Under the pieces are notes generated by a model. The model was not told the origin of the DNA. It saw only the letters and a program-made list of their open reading frames with translations, and searched no databases. The position numbers were made by a program, and so were the translations under genes. Shown one piece after another: positions 7,439-15,969 of a stretch of DNA of 33,531 bases. Numbering within the stretch: position 1 is the stretch's first letter; every line of letters starts with the position of its first letter. This DNA is from GCA-002697625 sp002697625 (lineage in GTDB: Bacteria > Bacteroidota > Bacteroidia > Flavobacteriales > BACL11): assembly GCA_964004625.1 (NCBI GenBank), contig CAXFOB010000040.1, positions 1-33,531 of the forward strand, given 5' to 3'.

Positions 7439-8551
7439 ATGAATATTACACAAGATAAATCAAAATATAATTGGGGAATGGTTTTTTTTCTTACTCTTTT
7501 TCCTTTATTAGGAATAGTTGGAACTTCATTTTATGTATATTTTAATGGAGTAGTTTGGCAAGAGCCAATCTTATTGCTTTTGTTTTGGTTTATTTCTGGA
7601 ATGGGAATTACTATGGGATATCATAGATTATTCTCACATAAATCATATCAAACTAATGTTTTTGTAGAATGGGTGTTGATGATATTTGGATCATTAGCTC
7701 TAGAAAATACAATATTAAAGTGGTCTTCTGACCATAGAAAACATCACAGTAAACCTGAATCAGAAGAGGATCCTTATTCAATAACTAAGGGATTTTGGTA
7801 TGCTCATATTGGATGGGTTGTAGAAAATACAGATGAAGAAAAAAATAAAATTATAGCAGTAAAAGATTTAGAAAAAAAATCTGCAGTAAGATTTCAAAGT
7901 AAATATTACCTTGTAATAGCAATAATTGGAGGATTTATAGTTCCGTTTTTAATAGGATTATCTTTTGGAAGACCACTTGGAGCAGTTTTATGGGGTAGTT
8001 TTTTAAGAATTACTTTAGTACATCATGCAACCTTCTTCATTAATTCATTATGTCATTTTGTTGGTAAAAAAACATATGACGTAGACTCTACTGCAAGAGA
8101 TTCTTGGGTGATGTCTTTGTTTACCTTTGGTGAAGGTTATCATAATTACCATCATAAATTCCCTTCTGATTTTAGAAACGGAGTGAGTTGGTTTGCATTT
8201 GACCCAAGTAAGTGGTTTATAAATATACTATCTATTATTGGTTTTACTAAAAATTTAAGAAAAACAAAGGAATATTTAATCTTTAATAGTAAGCTAGATT
8301 CTCTTCATAAAACAATAAATACAACATTAATTAGTATTGATGAGTCGCATAAAGTTTTTTATGAAGAAAAAATCAGAAAATTAATTAAGTCAGCAAATGA
8401 AATTATTAATGAATGGAAAGCATCAGATAAATCTATTACTGATAAATTAATTTTAAAGAAATATAAATCAGAATTAAAGAAGATATATAAAGATTTAAGT
8501 GTCTTATCTAAAAATCTAAAAAAAGGAAATTTAGTATTTCCAATTAGTTAA
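7439..8551 (+). CDS. Acyl-CoA / fatty acid desaturase (membrane, delta-9 type)
   Basis: 370-aa integral membrane di-iron desaturase of the stearoyl-CoA desaturase type. It introduces a cis double bond into fatty acyl chains and so tunes membrane fluidity. All three histidine boxes are present: HRLFSH (62-67), HRKHH (99-103) and HNYHH (235-239), plus the extra NSLCH (202-206). Hydrophobic helices lie around residues 13-35, 43-60, 76-92 and 158-200. The last ~100 residues, after about 265, form a Lys/Glu-rich helical tail beyond the catalytic domain, longer than in compact bacterial homologues. The gene has its own -7 element, suggesting transcription separate from the cluster on its left. Substrate position (delta-9) is the usual family activity, not proven here. 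Confidence 0.93.
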   Translation: MNITQDKSKYNWGMVFFLTLFPLLGIVGTSFYVYFNGVVWQEPILLLLFWFISGMGITMGYHRLFSHKSYQTNVFVEWVLMIFGSLALENTILKWSSDHRKHHSKPESEEDPYSITKGFWYAHIGWVVENTDEEKNKIIAVKDLEKKSAVRFQSKYYLVIAIIGGFIVPFLIGLSFGRPLGAVLWGSFLRITLVHHATFFINSLCHFVGKKTYDVDSTARDSWVMSLFTFGEGYHNYHHKFPSDFRNGVSWFAFDPSKWFINILSIIGFTKNLRKTKEYLIFNSKLDSLHKTINTTLISIDESHKVFYEEKIRKLIKSANEIINEWKASDKSITDKLILKKYKSELKKIYKDLSVLSKNLKKGNLVFPIS

Positions 8552-8583
8552 TTTTAATATAATCCATTAAGAAAATTAAAAAA

Positions 8584-9762
8584 ATGAAAGAAGTAGTTAT
8601 AGTATCAGCTGTTAGAACTCCAATGGGTAGTTTTGGAGGAAGTTTGTCTTCTGTTTCCGCTACAAAGTTAGGAGCGGTCGCAATTAAAGGAGCGATAGAT
8701 AAATCTGGATTATCTTCAGAAGACATACAAGAAGTATTTATGGGTAATGTTTTACAGGCTAATTTAGGACAAGCGCCAGCGAGACAATCAGCCATGTTTG
8801 CAGGTCTTTCTAAAGATGTTCCGTGCACTACAATTAATAAGGTGTGTTCTTCTGGAATGAAGTCAATAATGATTGCAGCTCAAACTATAAAAGCGGGAGA
8901 TAATGATATAGTTATTGCGGGTGGTATGGAAAATATGTCGTCTGTTCCTCATTATTTTGCAAAAGGTAGGTCGGGACAGAAGTTAGGAGATATGAAATTG
9001 TTAGATGGTATGGTCAAGGATGGATTAACTGATGTGTATAGCAAGGTCCATATGGGAAATTGTGCAGAGATTTGTGCAAAAGAAATGAATATATCAAGAC
9101 AAGAACAAGATAGTTTTGCAGTTGAATCTTACAATAGGTCAAAAAAAGCGTGGCAAGATGGTAAATTTTCTGAAGAAATTGTTCCAGTATTAGTACCACA
9201 AAGAAGAGGTGATGATATAATTATTTCTGAAGATGAAGAGTATAAGAATGTTAAACTTGAAAAGATACCAACACTACGAACCGTGTTTGATAAAGAAGGC
9301 ACGATAACTGCTGCAAATGCTTCTACACTTAATGATGGTGCATCAGCAGTGGTTTTAATGAGTGCGGTAAAAGCAAAAGAGATGGGTATAACACCACTAG
9401 CTAAAATCATTGCGTATGCAGATGCAGCTCATGAATCAGAATGGTTTACAACCGCTCCTGCTAAAGCTGTTCCTATAGCGCTTAAGAAAGCAGGATTAGA
9501 TATTTCTAATGTTGATTATTTTGAATTAAATGAAGCGTTTTCCGTAGTAGGATTAGCGAATATGAAAATTTTAGGTCTTGAAGCTTCAAAAGTAAATGTA
9601 AATGGAGGTGGGGTTTCTTTAGGACATCCTTTAGGAAGTTCAGGGGCTAGGATTGTTGTAACACTTTTAAATGTATTAAAACAAAACAATTCTAAAATTG
9701 GAGTAGCGGGTATATGTAATGGAGGTGGAGGAGCTTCCGCAATTGTTATAGAGAGAATTTAG
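8584..9762 (+). CDS. Acetyl-CoA C-acyltransferase (thiolase)
   Basis: 392 aa, the full length of a type II thiolase. It condenses two acetyl-CoA units, or cleaves 3-ketoacyl-CoA, in the cytosol. The catalytic set is complete: nucleophile Cys88 in NKVCSSGMKS, His348 in GGGVSLGHPLGSSGAR, and Cys378 in GICNGGGGAS near the C-terminus. The N-terminal VIVSAVRTPMGSFGG is also classic. The ATG lies 32 bp after the desaturase, and the peptidase gene follows after 2 bp. Whether it serves beta-oxidation or acetoacetyl-CoA synthesis is not decided by sequence. The short high-identity-style motifs favour acetyl-CoA acetyltransferase (AtoB/PhaA type). Confidence 0.95.
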   Translation: MKEVVIVSAVRTPMGSFGGSLSSVSATKLGAVAIKGAIDKSGLSSEDIQEVFMGNVLQANLGQAPARQSAMFAGLSKDVPCTTINKVCSSGMKSIMIAAQTIKAGDNDIVIAGGMENMSSVPHYFAKGRSGQKLGDMKLLDGMVKDGLTDVYSKVHMGNCAEICAKEMNISRQEQDSFAVESYNRSKKAWQDGKFSEEIVPVLVPQRRGDDIIISEDEEYKNVKLEKIPTLRTVFDKEGTITAANASTLNDGASAVVLMSAVKAKEMGITPLAKIIAYADAAHESEWFTTAPAKAVPIALKKAGLDISNVDYFELNEAFSVVGLANMKILGLEASKVNVNGGGVSLGHPLGSSGARIVVTLLNVLKQNNSKIGVAGICNGGGGASAIVIERI

Positions 9763-9764
9763 AA

Positions 9765-10529
9765 ATGAAATACGGGATTTCAAATCTTTCTATTGTTCCT
9801 GTAAGAGTAGAGTCTTCAGACGCATCAGAAATGGTGAGTCAGATTCTGTTCGGAGAACAATACAAGATATTGGAAGAAAGAAAAATGTTTTCTAGAGTAA
9901 GAATTTCTCACGACAAATATGAAGGGTGGATTTGCAACAAGCAAGTTACTGAAGTAGAAAAAACTGTATACGACAATTTGTTAGACTCCAAAAAACTTTA
10001 CACAAAAGATGTTTTAGATATTATAAAATCTGATTCATTTCAGACAATAGTTATGGGTTCTGTATTGCCAAATCTAAAAGAAGGAGAATTTATCTTGAAT
10101 AATATTTCCTATACCTTTGACGGGGAACACACAAATCTTAAGAAAGAAAAGTCAATATTAGTAGAATATGCAATGATGTATCTGAACACTCCTTATTTGT
10201 GGGGTGGAAGAACTCCTTTTGGAATCGATTGTTCTGGTTTTGCTCAAATTGTTTATCGTTTAAATGGAATTAATATACCTAGAGATGCATCTCAACAAGC
10301 GGAAATAGGAACTACATTAAGTTTTATAGAAGAAAGCGAAGCAGGAGATTTAGCTTTTTTTGATAATAATGATGGAAAAATCGTTCATGTAGGAATTATT
10401 CTAGAGAACAATCATATTATACATGCTTCTGGAAAAGTTAGAATTGACAGGATAGATCAGCAAGGAATTTTTAATGTGGAACAAGGAACTCATACCCACA
10501 AACTAAGGTTAATAAAGAGTGTTTTTTAG
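9765..10529 (+). CDS. NlpC/P60 (C40) cell-wall peptidase with N-terminal SH3-like region
   Basis: 254 aa. Residues ~1-65 look like a bacterial SH3 domain (ILFGEQYKILEE, then W55), and ~130-254 form the NlpC/P60 domain. Catalytic Cys156 is in FGIDCSGFAQ, His208 in IVHVGI and His220 in HIIHASG; the YLWGGRTP lead-in is typical. These enzymes cut gamma-D-glutamyl-diaminopimelate bonds in peptidoglycan stem peptides. No signal peptide is visible, so a cytosolic recycling role of the YkfC type is plausible. The start is 2 bp after the thiolase stop. The stop overlaps the convergent mqnE stop by 4 nt. Confidence 0.92.
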   Translation: MKYGISNLSIVPVRVESSDASEMVSQILFGEQYKILEERKMFSRVRISHDKYEGWICNKQVTEVEKTVYDNLLDSKKLYTKDVLDIIKSDSFQTIVMGSVLPNLKEGEFILNNISYTFDGEHTNLKKEKSILVEYAMMYLNTPYLWGGRTPFGIDCSGFAQIVYRLNGINIPRDASQQAEIGTTLSFIEESEAGDLAFFDNNDGKIVHVGIILENNHIIHASGKVRIDRIDQQGIFNVEQGTHTHKLRLIKSVF

Positions 10530-11644
10530 TGTTCTTTTAAGATATTATACACAGTATCCCTTTCTACCGCTTTTCTACCGACAGAATTAATTAATTTAAT
10601 AATTTCATCTGTATTCATAGTAGGGTTTTGGTCTTCAGCTCCTGCCATAGAATAAATTTTAGTAGTATCATGTATTGTTCCATCAATATCGTTTACACCA
10701 AAAGCTAAAAGATTTTGAGTAGTTTTTTTACCAATCATAGGCCAGTAGGCTTTTAGATGAGGAAAATTGTCTAGGTATATTCTACTGAAGGCAAAAATCT
10801 TTAGATCTGTAATAACGGAAACCTCTTTTATATTGGACATTTGGTTGTTCCCATTTCTGAACTTTAATGGTATAAACGCATTAAATCCGTTAGTTTTATC
10901 TTGTAGAATTCTTAATTTACTTAAATGGTCTATAAGAACTTCTGCAGACTCGTAATGTCCATAAAGAACTGTTGCATTAGATGGCATTCCTATAGAGTGA
11001 GCAGTTTCATGGATTTCCAACCATTGTTCAGAAGTGCATTTATCTTTACATATTTTATCTCTAACTTCTTTATCAAATATTTCAGCTCCACCTCCAGGTA
11101 GCGATCCCTGACCAGCCTTTTTTAATATTTGCAATCCTTCTTTGTAAGATACTTTTGCTTTTCTACACATGTATTCCAATTCTACAGCAGTAAATGCTTT
11201 TACATGTAAATTTGGTTTTACTTTTTTAACTTCAGTAATTAAAGAAACAAAATAGTCTAATCCCATTTTAGGATGAACCCCTCCAACAATATGTACCTCA
11301 GTAATCTCCTGATCTTCATGATCAAGTATTTGTTGTATCATCTCTTCTTGGGTAAATTCCCAAGCTTCTAATTTTTTACTTAATTTTCTCGAGTAAGCAC
11401 AAAATTTACAGTCAAAAACACAAATGTTGGTAGGTTCAATATGAATATTTTTGTTGAAATATGTTTTATTCCCGTGTTTTCTTTCTCTTATTTCATTTGC
11501 TAACAATCCTAATAATGGTAAACTAGCTTCATTAAAAAGAATTAAGGCTTCGTCATCAGAAATCCTCTCTTGATTTTGAATTTTTTCAACTACTGTTAGT
11601 AATGAATTAGAAAGATGGTTGGTTAGAAAAGACATGTCGATCAT
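10526..11644 (-). CDS. mqnE: Aminofutalosine synthase (radical SAM)
   Basis: 372-aa radical SAM enzyme of the futalosine route to menaquinone. MqnE joins 3-[(1-carboxyvinyl)oxy]benzoate and the adenosyl radical to give aminofutalosine. The 4Fe-4S cluster motif is C75-x3-C79-x2-C82 in EPTNICVFDCKFCAYSR. The sequences IVGGVHPKMGLDYF, GGGAEIFDKEVRDKIC and ATVLYGHYES are characteristic of MqnE and distinguish it from MqnC, whose cluster motif is usually followed by F(Y)RP. The ATG overlaps the upstream protease stop by 1 nt (TAATG); an internal ATG at residue 4 is an alternative start. No other mqn gene lies in the window. Confidence 0.9.
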   Translation of the reverse strand: MIDMSFLTNHLSNSLLTVVEKIQNQERISDDEALILFNEASLPLLGLLANEIRERKHGNKTYFNKNIHIEPTNICVFDCKFCAYSRKLSKKLEAWEFTQEEMIQQILDHEDQEITEVHIVGGVHPKMGLDYFVSLITEVKKVKPNLHVKAFTAVELEYMCRKAKVSYKEGLQILKKAGQGSLPGGGAEIFDKEVRDKICKDKCTSEQWLEIHETAHSIGMPSNATVLYGHYESAEVLIDHLSKLRILQDKTNGFNAFIPLKFRNGNNQMSNIKEVSVITDLKIFAFSRIYLDNFPHLKAYWPMIGKKTTQNLLAFGVNDIDGTIHDTTKIYSMAGAEDQNPTMNTDEIIKLINSVGRKAVERDTVYNILKEH

Positions 11645-12996
11645 TATTTTGTTAAAATAATTTTTTCAATTCTCTTTCCATTTGCGGTAGATATTTCAAT
11701 AAAATATACTCCATTTTCAAATAATGATAGATCTAAAGATAATAGAGAATTAGTATTTTGATTTGTTAAAATTATTTCTCCTAAAATATTTCTTACCACA
11801 ATATTCTCAGATTGAAAGTTAGTTAGATTCTGAATAAGAATCTTTCCTTTTGTAGGGTTGGGATAAATTCTAATTTGGTTATTATCTAAAACATTATCAA
11901 TACCAACAGCACCTGAACAGTTTACGGAAGCAGGGGAGTTTTTTAAGGAATTTCTATATCCATTCATTGTTCCGTTCATTACAGCTGATTGATCATGAGT
12001 AAACATCCAAACATCAGAAGAGTATGCCATAAAATTCTCATCCATATCTAGGACATTGGTGTTAAAACTATTATTATAACTTAAATCATTACAAGTATTA
12101 TTATTTGTTGAAGCATTAACAGAACCCCAGTAAATATCTTTTGATGCAGGAGTGTCATCTACATATCCTCCCCAGTTATTATCATCATTATCACAACAAA
12201 TAGGGTTTCCATTATTATCTGCTGACTCACAGAAAGTATGCATTAAACCTAAATAATGTCCAATTTCATGTGTAGTTGTAGATCCGTCATTTCCCCCACC
12301 CGATGCAGCTCCTACTGTCCCAAAAAATTGAAAATCAACAACTAATCCGTCTTTCCACATTTGCCATGCAACGCTTCCTGGTAAATATGAATAACCTAAA
12401 GTCATACCGCCTGAGGGAGATACAGCTAAATTACATACCCATATATTTAAATATTCTTCAGGGTTCCAACCATCTTTACCTCCTGTATTATTCCTCTTCA
12501 TATCATTAGCTTCTGTGTCAGGGTCAAATGTAGATTTTGTAGTAGAAGTTCTAGTAACTCCAGTAGTTGGATTTCCATTTTCATCTGTAACTGCTAAACA
12601 AAACTGAATTTGTACATCAGCTGCTAGATTTGAAAAAGTATTTCTTGGTGGATTTGGAAACTCAGGGTTTGTTTTACTAAAATCTTCATTCAAAATTCTA
12701 ATTGCATCTTCAATTTGTGCATTTGAAATGTTGGTTCCGGAACCAATATTGCTGTGTGTGTTTTTATGAACAATATGCACAGCAATCGGAACAGTAATAA
12801 CAGTTTTTTCTTTGTTTCTATTTTCATCAACCCATTTATTATTTTTATTTGCAATCTCCTCCATAGCGATAAGATTTCTACTGTCTTCTGTAATAGATTG
12901 ATTGACTAGAAAAGTAGTGTTACACTTTCTAGTATTTTGAGCAATTGATATTTGAGTTATTATCAACAAAATAATTGTGATAGATCTTTTTAACAT
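11644..12996 (-). CDS. Secreted M43 (pappalysin-like) zinc metalloprotease, T9SS substrate
   Basis: 450 aa: signal peptide (residues 1-20, ending ISIAQ), a propeptide-like region, an M43 cytophagalysin catalytic domain with HEIGHYLGLMH at 243-253 (HExxHxxGxxH zinc site) and a downstream DENFMAYSSDVW Met-turn, then a C-terminal T9SS type A sorting domain (~375-450) beginning IRIYPNPTKGK and ending KRIEKIILTK. It is therefore predicted to be exported through the type IX system and released or anchored at the surface. It follows its larger paralogue by 2 bp and overlaps mqnE by 1 nt, so all three may share one mRNA. The substrate is unknown. Confidence 0.93.
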   Translation of the reverse strand: MLKRSITIILLIITQISIAQNTRKCNTTFLVNQSITEDSRNLIAMEEIANKNNKWVDENRNKEKTVITVPIAVHIVHKNTHSNIGSGTNISNAQIEDAIRILNEDFSKTNPEFPNPPRNTFSNLAADVQIQFCLAVTDENGNPTTGVTRTSTTKSTFDPDTEANDMKRNNTGGKDGWNPEEYLNIWVCNLAVSPSGGMTLGYSYLPGSVAWQMWKDGLVVDFQFFGTVGAASGGGNDGSTTTHEIGHYLGLMHTFCESADNNGNPICCDNDDNNWGGYVDDTPASKDIYWGSVNASTNNNTCNDLSYNNSFNTNVLDMDENFMAYSSDVWMFTHDQSAVMNGTMNGYRNSLKNSPASVNCSGAVGIDNVLDNNQIRIYPNPTKGKILIQNLTNFQSENIVVRNILGEIILTNQNTNSLLSLDLSLFENGVYFIEISTANGKRIEKIILTK

Positions 12997-12998
12997 TA

Positions 12999-14849
12999 TT
13001 AAGGTTTATTTATTATAATTTTATTATTGGTTATCTTATTTTCTTGATTTAAATTTAGAATATAAATTCCATTATGTAATAAAGTTAAATCAATTGAATT
13101 ACCTTCGACGTCTCCACAGAAAATTAATCTACCTTCCAAATCAAATACTTTTGCAAGTATAGGTAAATCTGTGTTAAGATAATCAGATTTAAAATATATT
13201 ATTCCACTAGTAGGACTAGGATATATCTTACTTTTGTTAATAATTAAATCTGTATTGTTTAATGCTGAAATACAAAATAATATTGTGTCTGTATAATTAA
13301 AATAACTAAGTTGAGTCATTTCTTGATTATTAAGAGTTTTGTTTATAGAAAGAAATCCGTTTCCATAATTACAACAAAAACCATCTCCTTCTGAATCATT
13401 TATTACTAATTTATAGCACTGGTCTTCCAAACAGTAATTATATATGTAATGTTGATTATCCTCTAAATTGTCTCCATAATCTAATAAGTTATTGTCAGAA
13501 TCAAATAAATACCAAGTTGTTTCATCAGCATAATTATCGGTTATTAAGTTTATGTTTATAGATGTCCCTCCGGTAGTCTGAAAAAGTTTGCTGTCGTAAT
13601 TATTAGAACTGTCGATATCAATCTGATTATTTGTAGAAACTATTGAGGTTTTTAATAAATGGTTTGTTCCTCCAATTGCAATTCCATTTAGTAAAACAGT
13701 GTCACATTCTTCTTGACTTAAATCTCCGTTCCATAACTGATAATGGTTAGAGGATGAATTTATACTATATTTTATTAACGCGGTATATAATTTTTCGGGA
13801 GATTTATTTCTGATTAATATTTTAGGATAAACAGGATTATTACATCCCTCTAATATGCCTATTGGAAAAATGATTTCAATATCAGCATCTGAGGTACTAG
13901 AAATTACAGGATTGCACCCTGGTGATCCTATAAGGGAATTTCGAAAGTTACTTATACTGGACCAAACTCTGTTTCTTTGTCCTATTGTAAAGGAGTTCAT
14001 ACATACATCATCTGTGTAATCCATAAAGTTCATAAACATATCTCCATTATTATTACAACTTATACTTGGATGTGTTTTACAACCAAAACTAGCTCCTTGT
14101 TGAGTAGGGGTGTCGTTTACATAATCATCACCACAATTATTATCTCCCCACAGATGAAACAAATTAAAATAATGTCCTAACTCATGAGTAGTAGTTCTAC
14201 CTTTATTGTATGGAGGAGACGCGGTGCCTATTGTTCCGAAATGTTGATAATCTATTACAACTCCATCAGTGAAATCACTACCTCCTCCAGGAAATTGAGC
14301 CCATCCTAAAATTCCATCACTAATATTTCCAACCCAGATGTTTAAATATTTTTTTGTATTCCAAGCATCAGATCCTCCTAAATTTGTGTAGTGTATAGAG
14401 GTATCATAAAGTTGAAAATCGGAATGATTTGTATTTATTCGAATAATTCCGTTTGTAGGATTTCCATCAGGAGTTTGTTGTGCTAAACAAAATGAAATTT
14501 GTATGGATGTAACTATAGAATCAAAATCGTTCGGAACGTTAAATGCATCACTATTAGTCCTATTGAAATCTTCATTCATTACATTTAATTGACTAAGAAT
14601 CTGATCGTCTGAAATATTCTGAGCTGAATTATTATAAACAACATGGAATACTACAGGAATAATCATACTTTGTTTGTTGTAATTAGATTTGTCCTTAACT
14701 ATTTTATTTTCTATTTTATCTCTTTCTAGTTTTGTATTTATATTTTTGGATAAATATATATTTAATTTATCTTGACTTACGCAACTTCTTTGTGAGAAAG
14801 AATAGTTGATAATTATAACAGAAAATAAAAATGTTAGAAATGACTTCAA
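12999..14849 (-). CDS. Larger secreted M43 metalloprotease with GDGxCC-type domain, T9SS substrate
   Basis: 616 aa: signal peptide MKSFLTFLFSVIIINYSFSQ, M43 domain with HELGHYFNLFH at 222-232 and Met-turn MFMNFMDYTDD, a CARDB-like beta region (~320-430), a region with DNYADETTW and then NDSEGDGFCCNYG (a small disulphide-rich module recurrent in Bacteroidota proteases), and a T9SS sorting tail (IYPSPTSGIIYF). The start must be TTG at 14849: the frame closes at a TAG 30 nt upstream and has no ATG there, and TTG gives a perfect signal peptide. A -7 element lies just before it. It is paralogous to the next gene in the catalytic half. Confidence 0.92.
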   Translation of the reverse strand: MKSFLTFLFSVIIINYSFSQRSCVSQDKLNIYLSKNINTKLERDKIENKIVKDKSNYNKQSMIIPVVFHVVYNNSAQNISDDQILSQLNVMNEDFNRTNSDAFNVPNDFDSIVTSIQISFCLAQQTPDGNPTNGIIRINTNHSDFQLYDTSIHYTNLGGSDAWNTKKYLNIWVGNISDGILGWAQFPGGGSDFTDGVVIDYQHFGTIGTASPPYNKGRTTTHELGHYFNLFHLWGDNNCGDDYVNDTPTQQGASFGCKTHPSISCNNNGDMFMNFMDYTDDVCMNSFTIGQRNRVWSSISNFRNSLIGSPGCNPVISSTSDADIEIIFPIGILEGCNNPVYPKILIRNKSPEKLYTALIKYSINSSSNHYQLWNGDLSQEECDTVLLNGIAIGGTNHLLKTSIVSTNNQIDIDSSNNYDSKLFQTTGGTSININLITDNYADETTWYLFDSDNNLLDYGDNLEDNQHYIYNYCLEDQCYKLVINDSEGDGFCCNYGNGFLSINKTLNNQEMTQLSYFNYTDTILFCISALNNTDLIINKSKIYPSPTSGIIYFKSDYLNTDLPILAKVFDLEGRLIFCGDVEGNSIDLTLLHNGIYILNLNQENKITNNKIIINKP

Positions 14850-14871
14850 GATATTTTTAATTTTTGTTTTA

Positions 14872-14879
14872 CAAAAATA
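14872..14879 (-). promoter_or_regulatory. -7 element of the M43 protease genes
   Basis: On the minus strand TATTTTTG (matches TAnnTTTG) lies 22 nt before the TTG start at 14849, in the 43-bp gap behind the cytochrome gene. No TTG -33 element is seen at 17-23 nt. It suggests the proteases are transcribed apart from the MbnP/peroxidase pair. Confidence 0.4.
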
Positions 14880-14892
14880 CTAAAAAATAAGA

Positions 14893-15966
14893 TTATTCTT
14901 GAGAAACATAATCTTCATCTGATAAAGTTTTTAAGAATGCTAATAAATCAGAAAGTTCCTGATTTGTAAGTTGAAGTCCAATCCCAATTTTTTTCATTAA
15001 AGGATCTACAGTTGATGTATAATGACCTCCACTATTATAATGTTCCAAAACCTGTTCTAATGTTGCAAATCTACCATCATGCATATAAGGTGCAGAATAT
15101 TCAATATTTCTCAAACTAGGAGTTTTAAATTTGCCATTATCTGAAGGATTATTTGTAACATATCCAAGTCCATTATCTAAAAATGGTTCAGCAGATTCTA
15201 TAGCGTTATTATGAAAAAGATTGTCTGTAAAAAGTAAAGTTCCATGACAATGAAAACAATCTCCTCTTTCTGAGTTATAAATAGCATATCCATTTAATTC
15301 AGAAGGACTTAAGGAAGTTTCTCCCCTATAAAATTTATCAAATTTACTATTGGAGGAGATTAAACTTCTTTCGAATTGAGCAATAGCTTTTACTACATGT
15401 ATAGAGTCAATATAATCAATATTAAAAGCTTCTTTAAACAGAATTTGATAATCTTCATTCGCATTCAAAGTGTTTTCTACATTTGTCCAAGTGTTATTCA
15501 TCTCATTTGGATTTGTTATAGGTTCGAATGCTTGTTCTTCAAGAGTATTTGAACTTCCGTCCCAGTTAAAACTTTGAGACCATCCTGAATTTGTTAATGT
15601 AGATGCGTTTCTAAATCCTAAACCTCCATTTATACCAGTACTAAACTGATTGGTGTCACTGAAATTAGCGGATTGAAAATGACAACTAGCACAAGATTGA
15701 GTTCCATCTGCACTTAGTAGAGGTTCCTTAAATAATTTCTTTCCTAGAGCTACTCCTTCAACTGTATTAGGATTATCCTCAGGAATAATCATATTAGGAA
15801 AACCTTCTGGTTTTAGAATAGTATAGGGAGTTGTAGTATGATATTCGCAAGTGCCATTGTTGATTTCTGCTTCCGGATTGTAGTTGAGAGCAAATTCATC
15901 GGTACATCCCTCTTTTTGACATGAAGAGAAAAATATAATCATTAAGAAGAAAAAACAATTTTTCAT
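14893..15966 (-). CDS. Di-heme cytochrome-c peroxidase / MbnH-like lipoprotein
   Basis: 357-aa exported di-heme protein of the cytochrome-c peroxidase/MauG superfamily. Heme sites are CASCH (92-96) and CFHCH (237-241). Family landmarks include GVALGKKLFKEPLLS, SLRNIEYSAPYMHDGRF (distal Met295 region) and the closing LSDLLAFLKTL. The N-terminus has a lipobox-like FFSSC16, so it is probably lipid-anchored. Residues 20-42 form a GCTDEFALNYNPEA...GTCEY segment, a short Cys-bounded module frequent in marine Flavobacteriales. It starts 3 bp after an MbnP-like gene. In methanobactin operons the partner pair MbnP/MbnH converts a Trp of MbnP to kynurenine, so MbnH is the more informative name than generic peroxidase; the specific activity is inferred. 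Confidence 0.9.
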   Translation of the reverse strand: MKNCFFFLMIIFFSSCQKEGCTDEFALNYNPEAEINNGTCEYHTTTPYTILKPEGFPNMIIPEDNPNTVEGVALGKKLFKEPLLSADGTQSCASCHFQSANFSDTNQFSTGINGGLGFRNASTLTNSGWSQSFNWDGSSNTLEEQAFEPITNPNEMNNTWTNVENTLNANEDYQILFKEAFNIDYIDSIHVVKAIAQFERSLISSNSKFDKFYRGETSLSPSELNGYAIYNSERGDCFHCHGTLLFTDNLFHNNAIESAEPFLDNGLGYVTNNPSDNGKFKTPSLRNIEYSAPYMHDGRFATLEQVLEHYNSGGHYTSTVDPLMKKIGIGLQLTNQELSDLLAFLKTLSDEDYVSQE

Positions 15967-15969
15967 AGA

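Noticed and set aside
9129..9410. Minus-strand ORF within the thiolase gene
   Set aside because: Lies wholly opposite a conserved enzyme and has no independent support.
12303..12509. Plus-strand ORF inside the M43 protease
   Set aside because: Antisense to a well-supported catalytic domain, no recognisable motif or promoter; a shadow frame.
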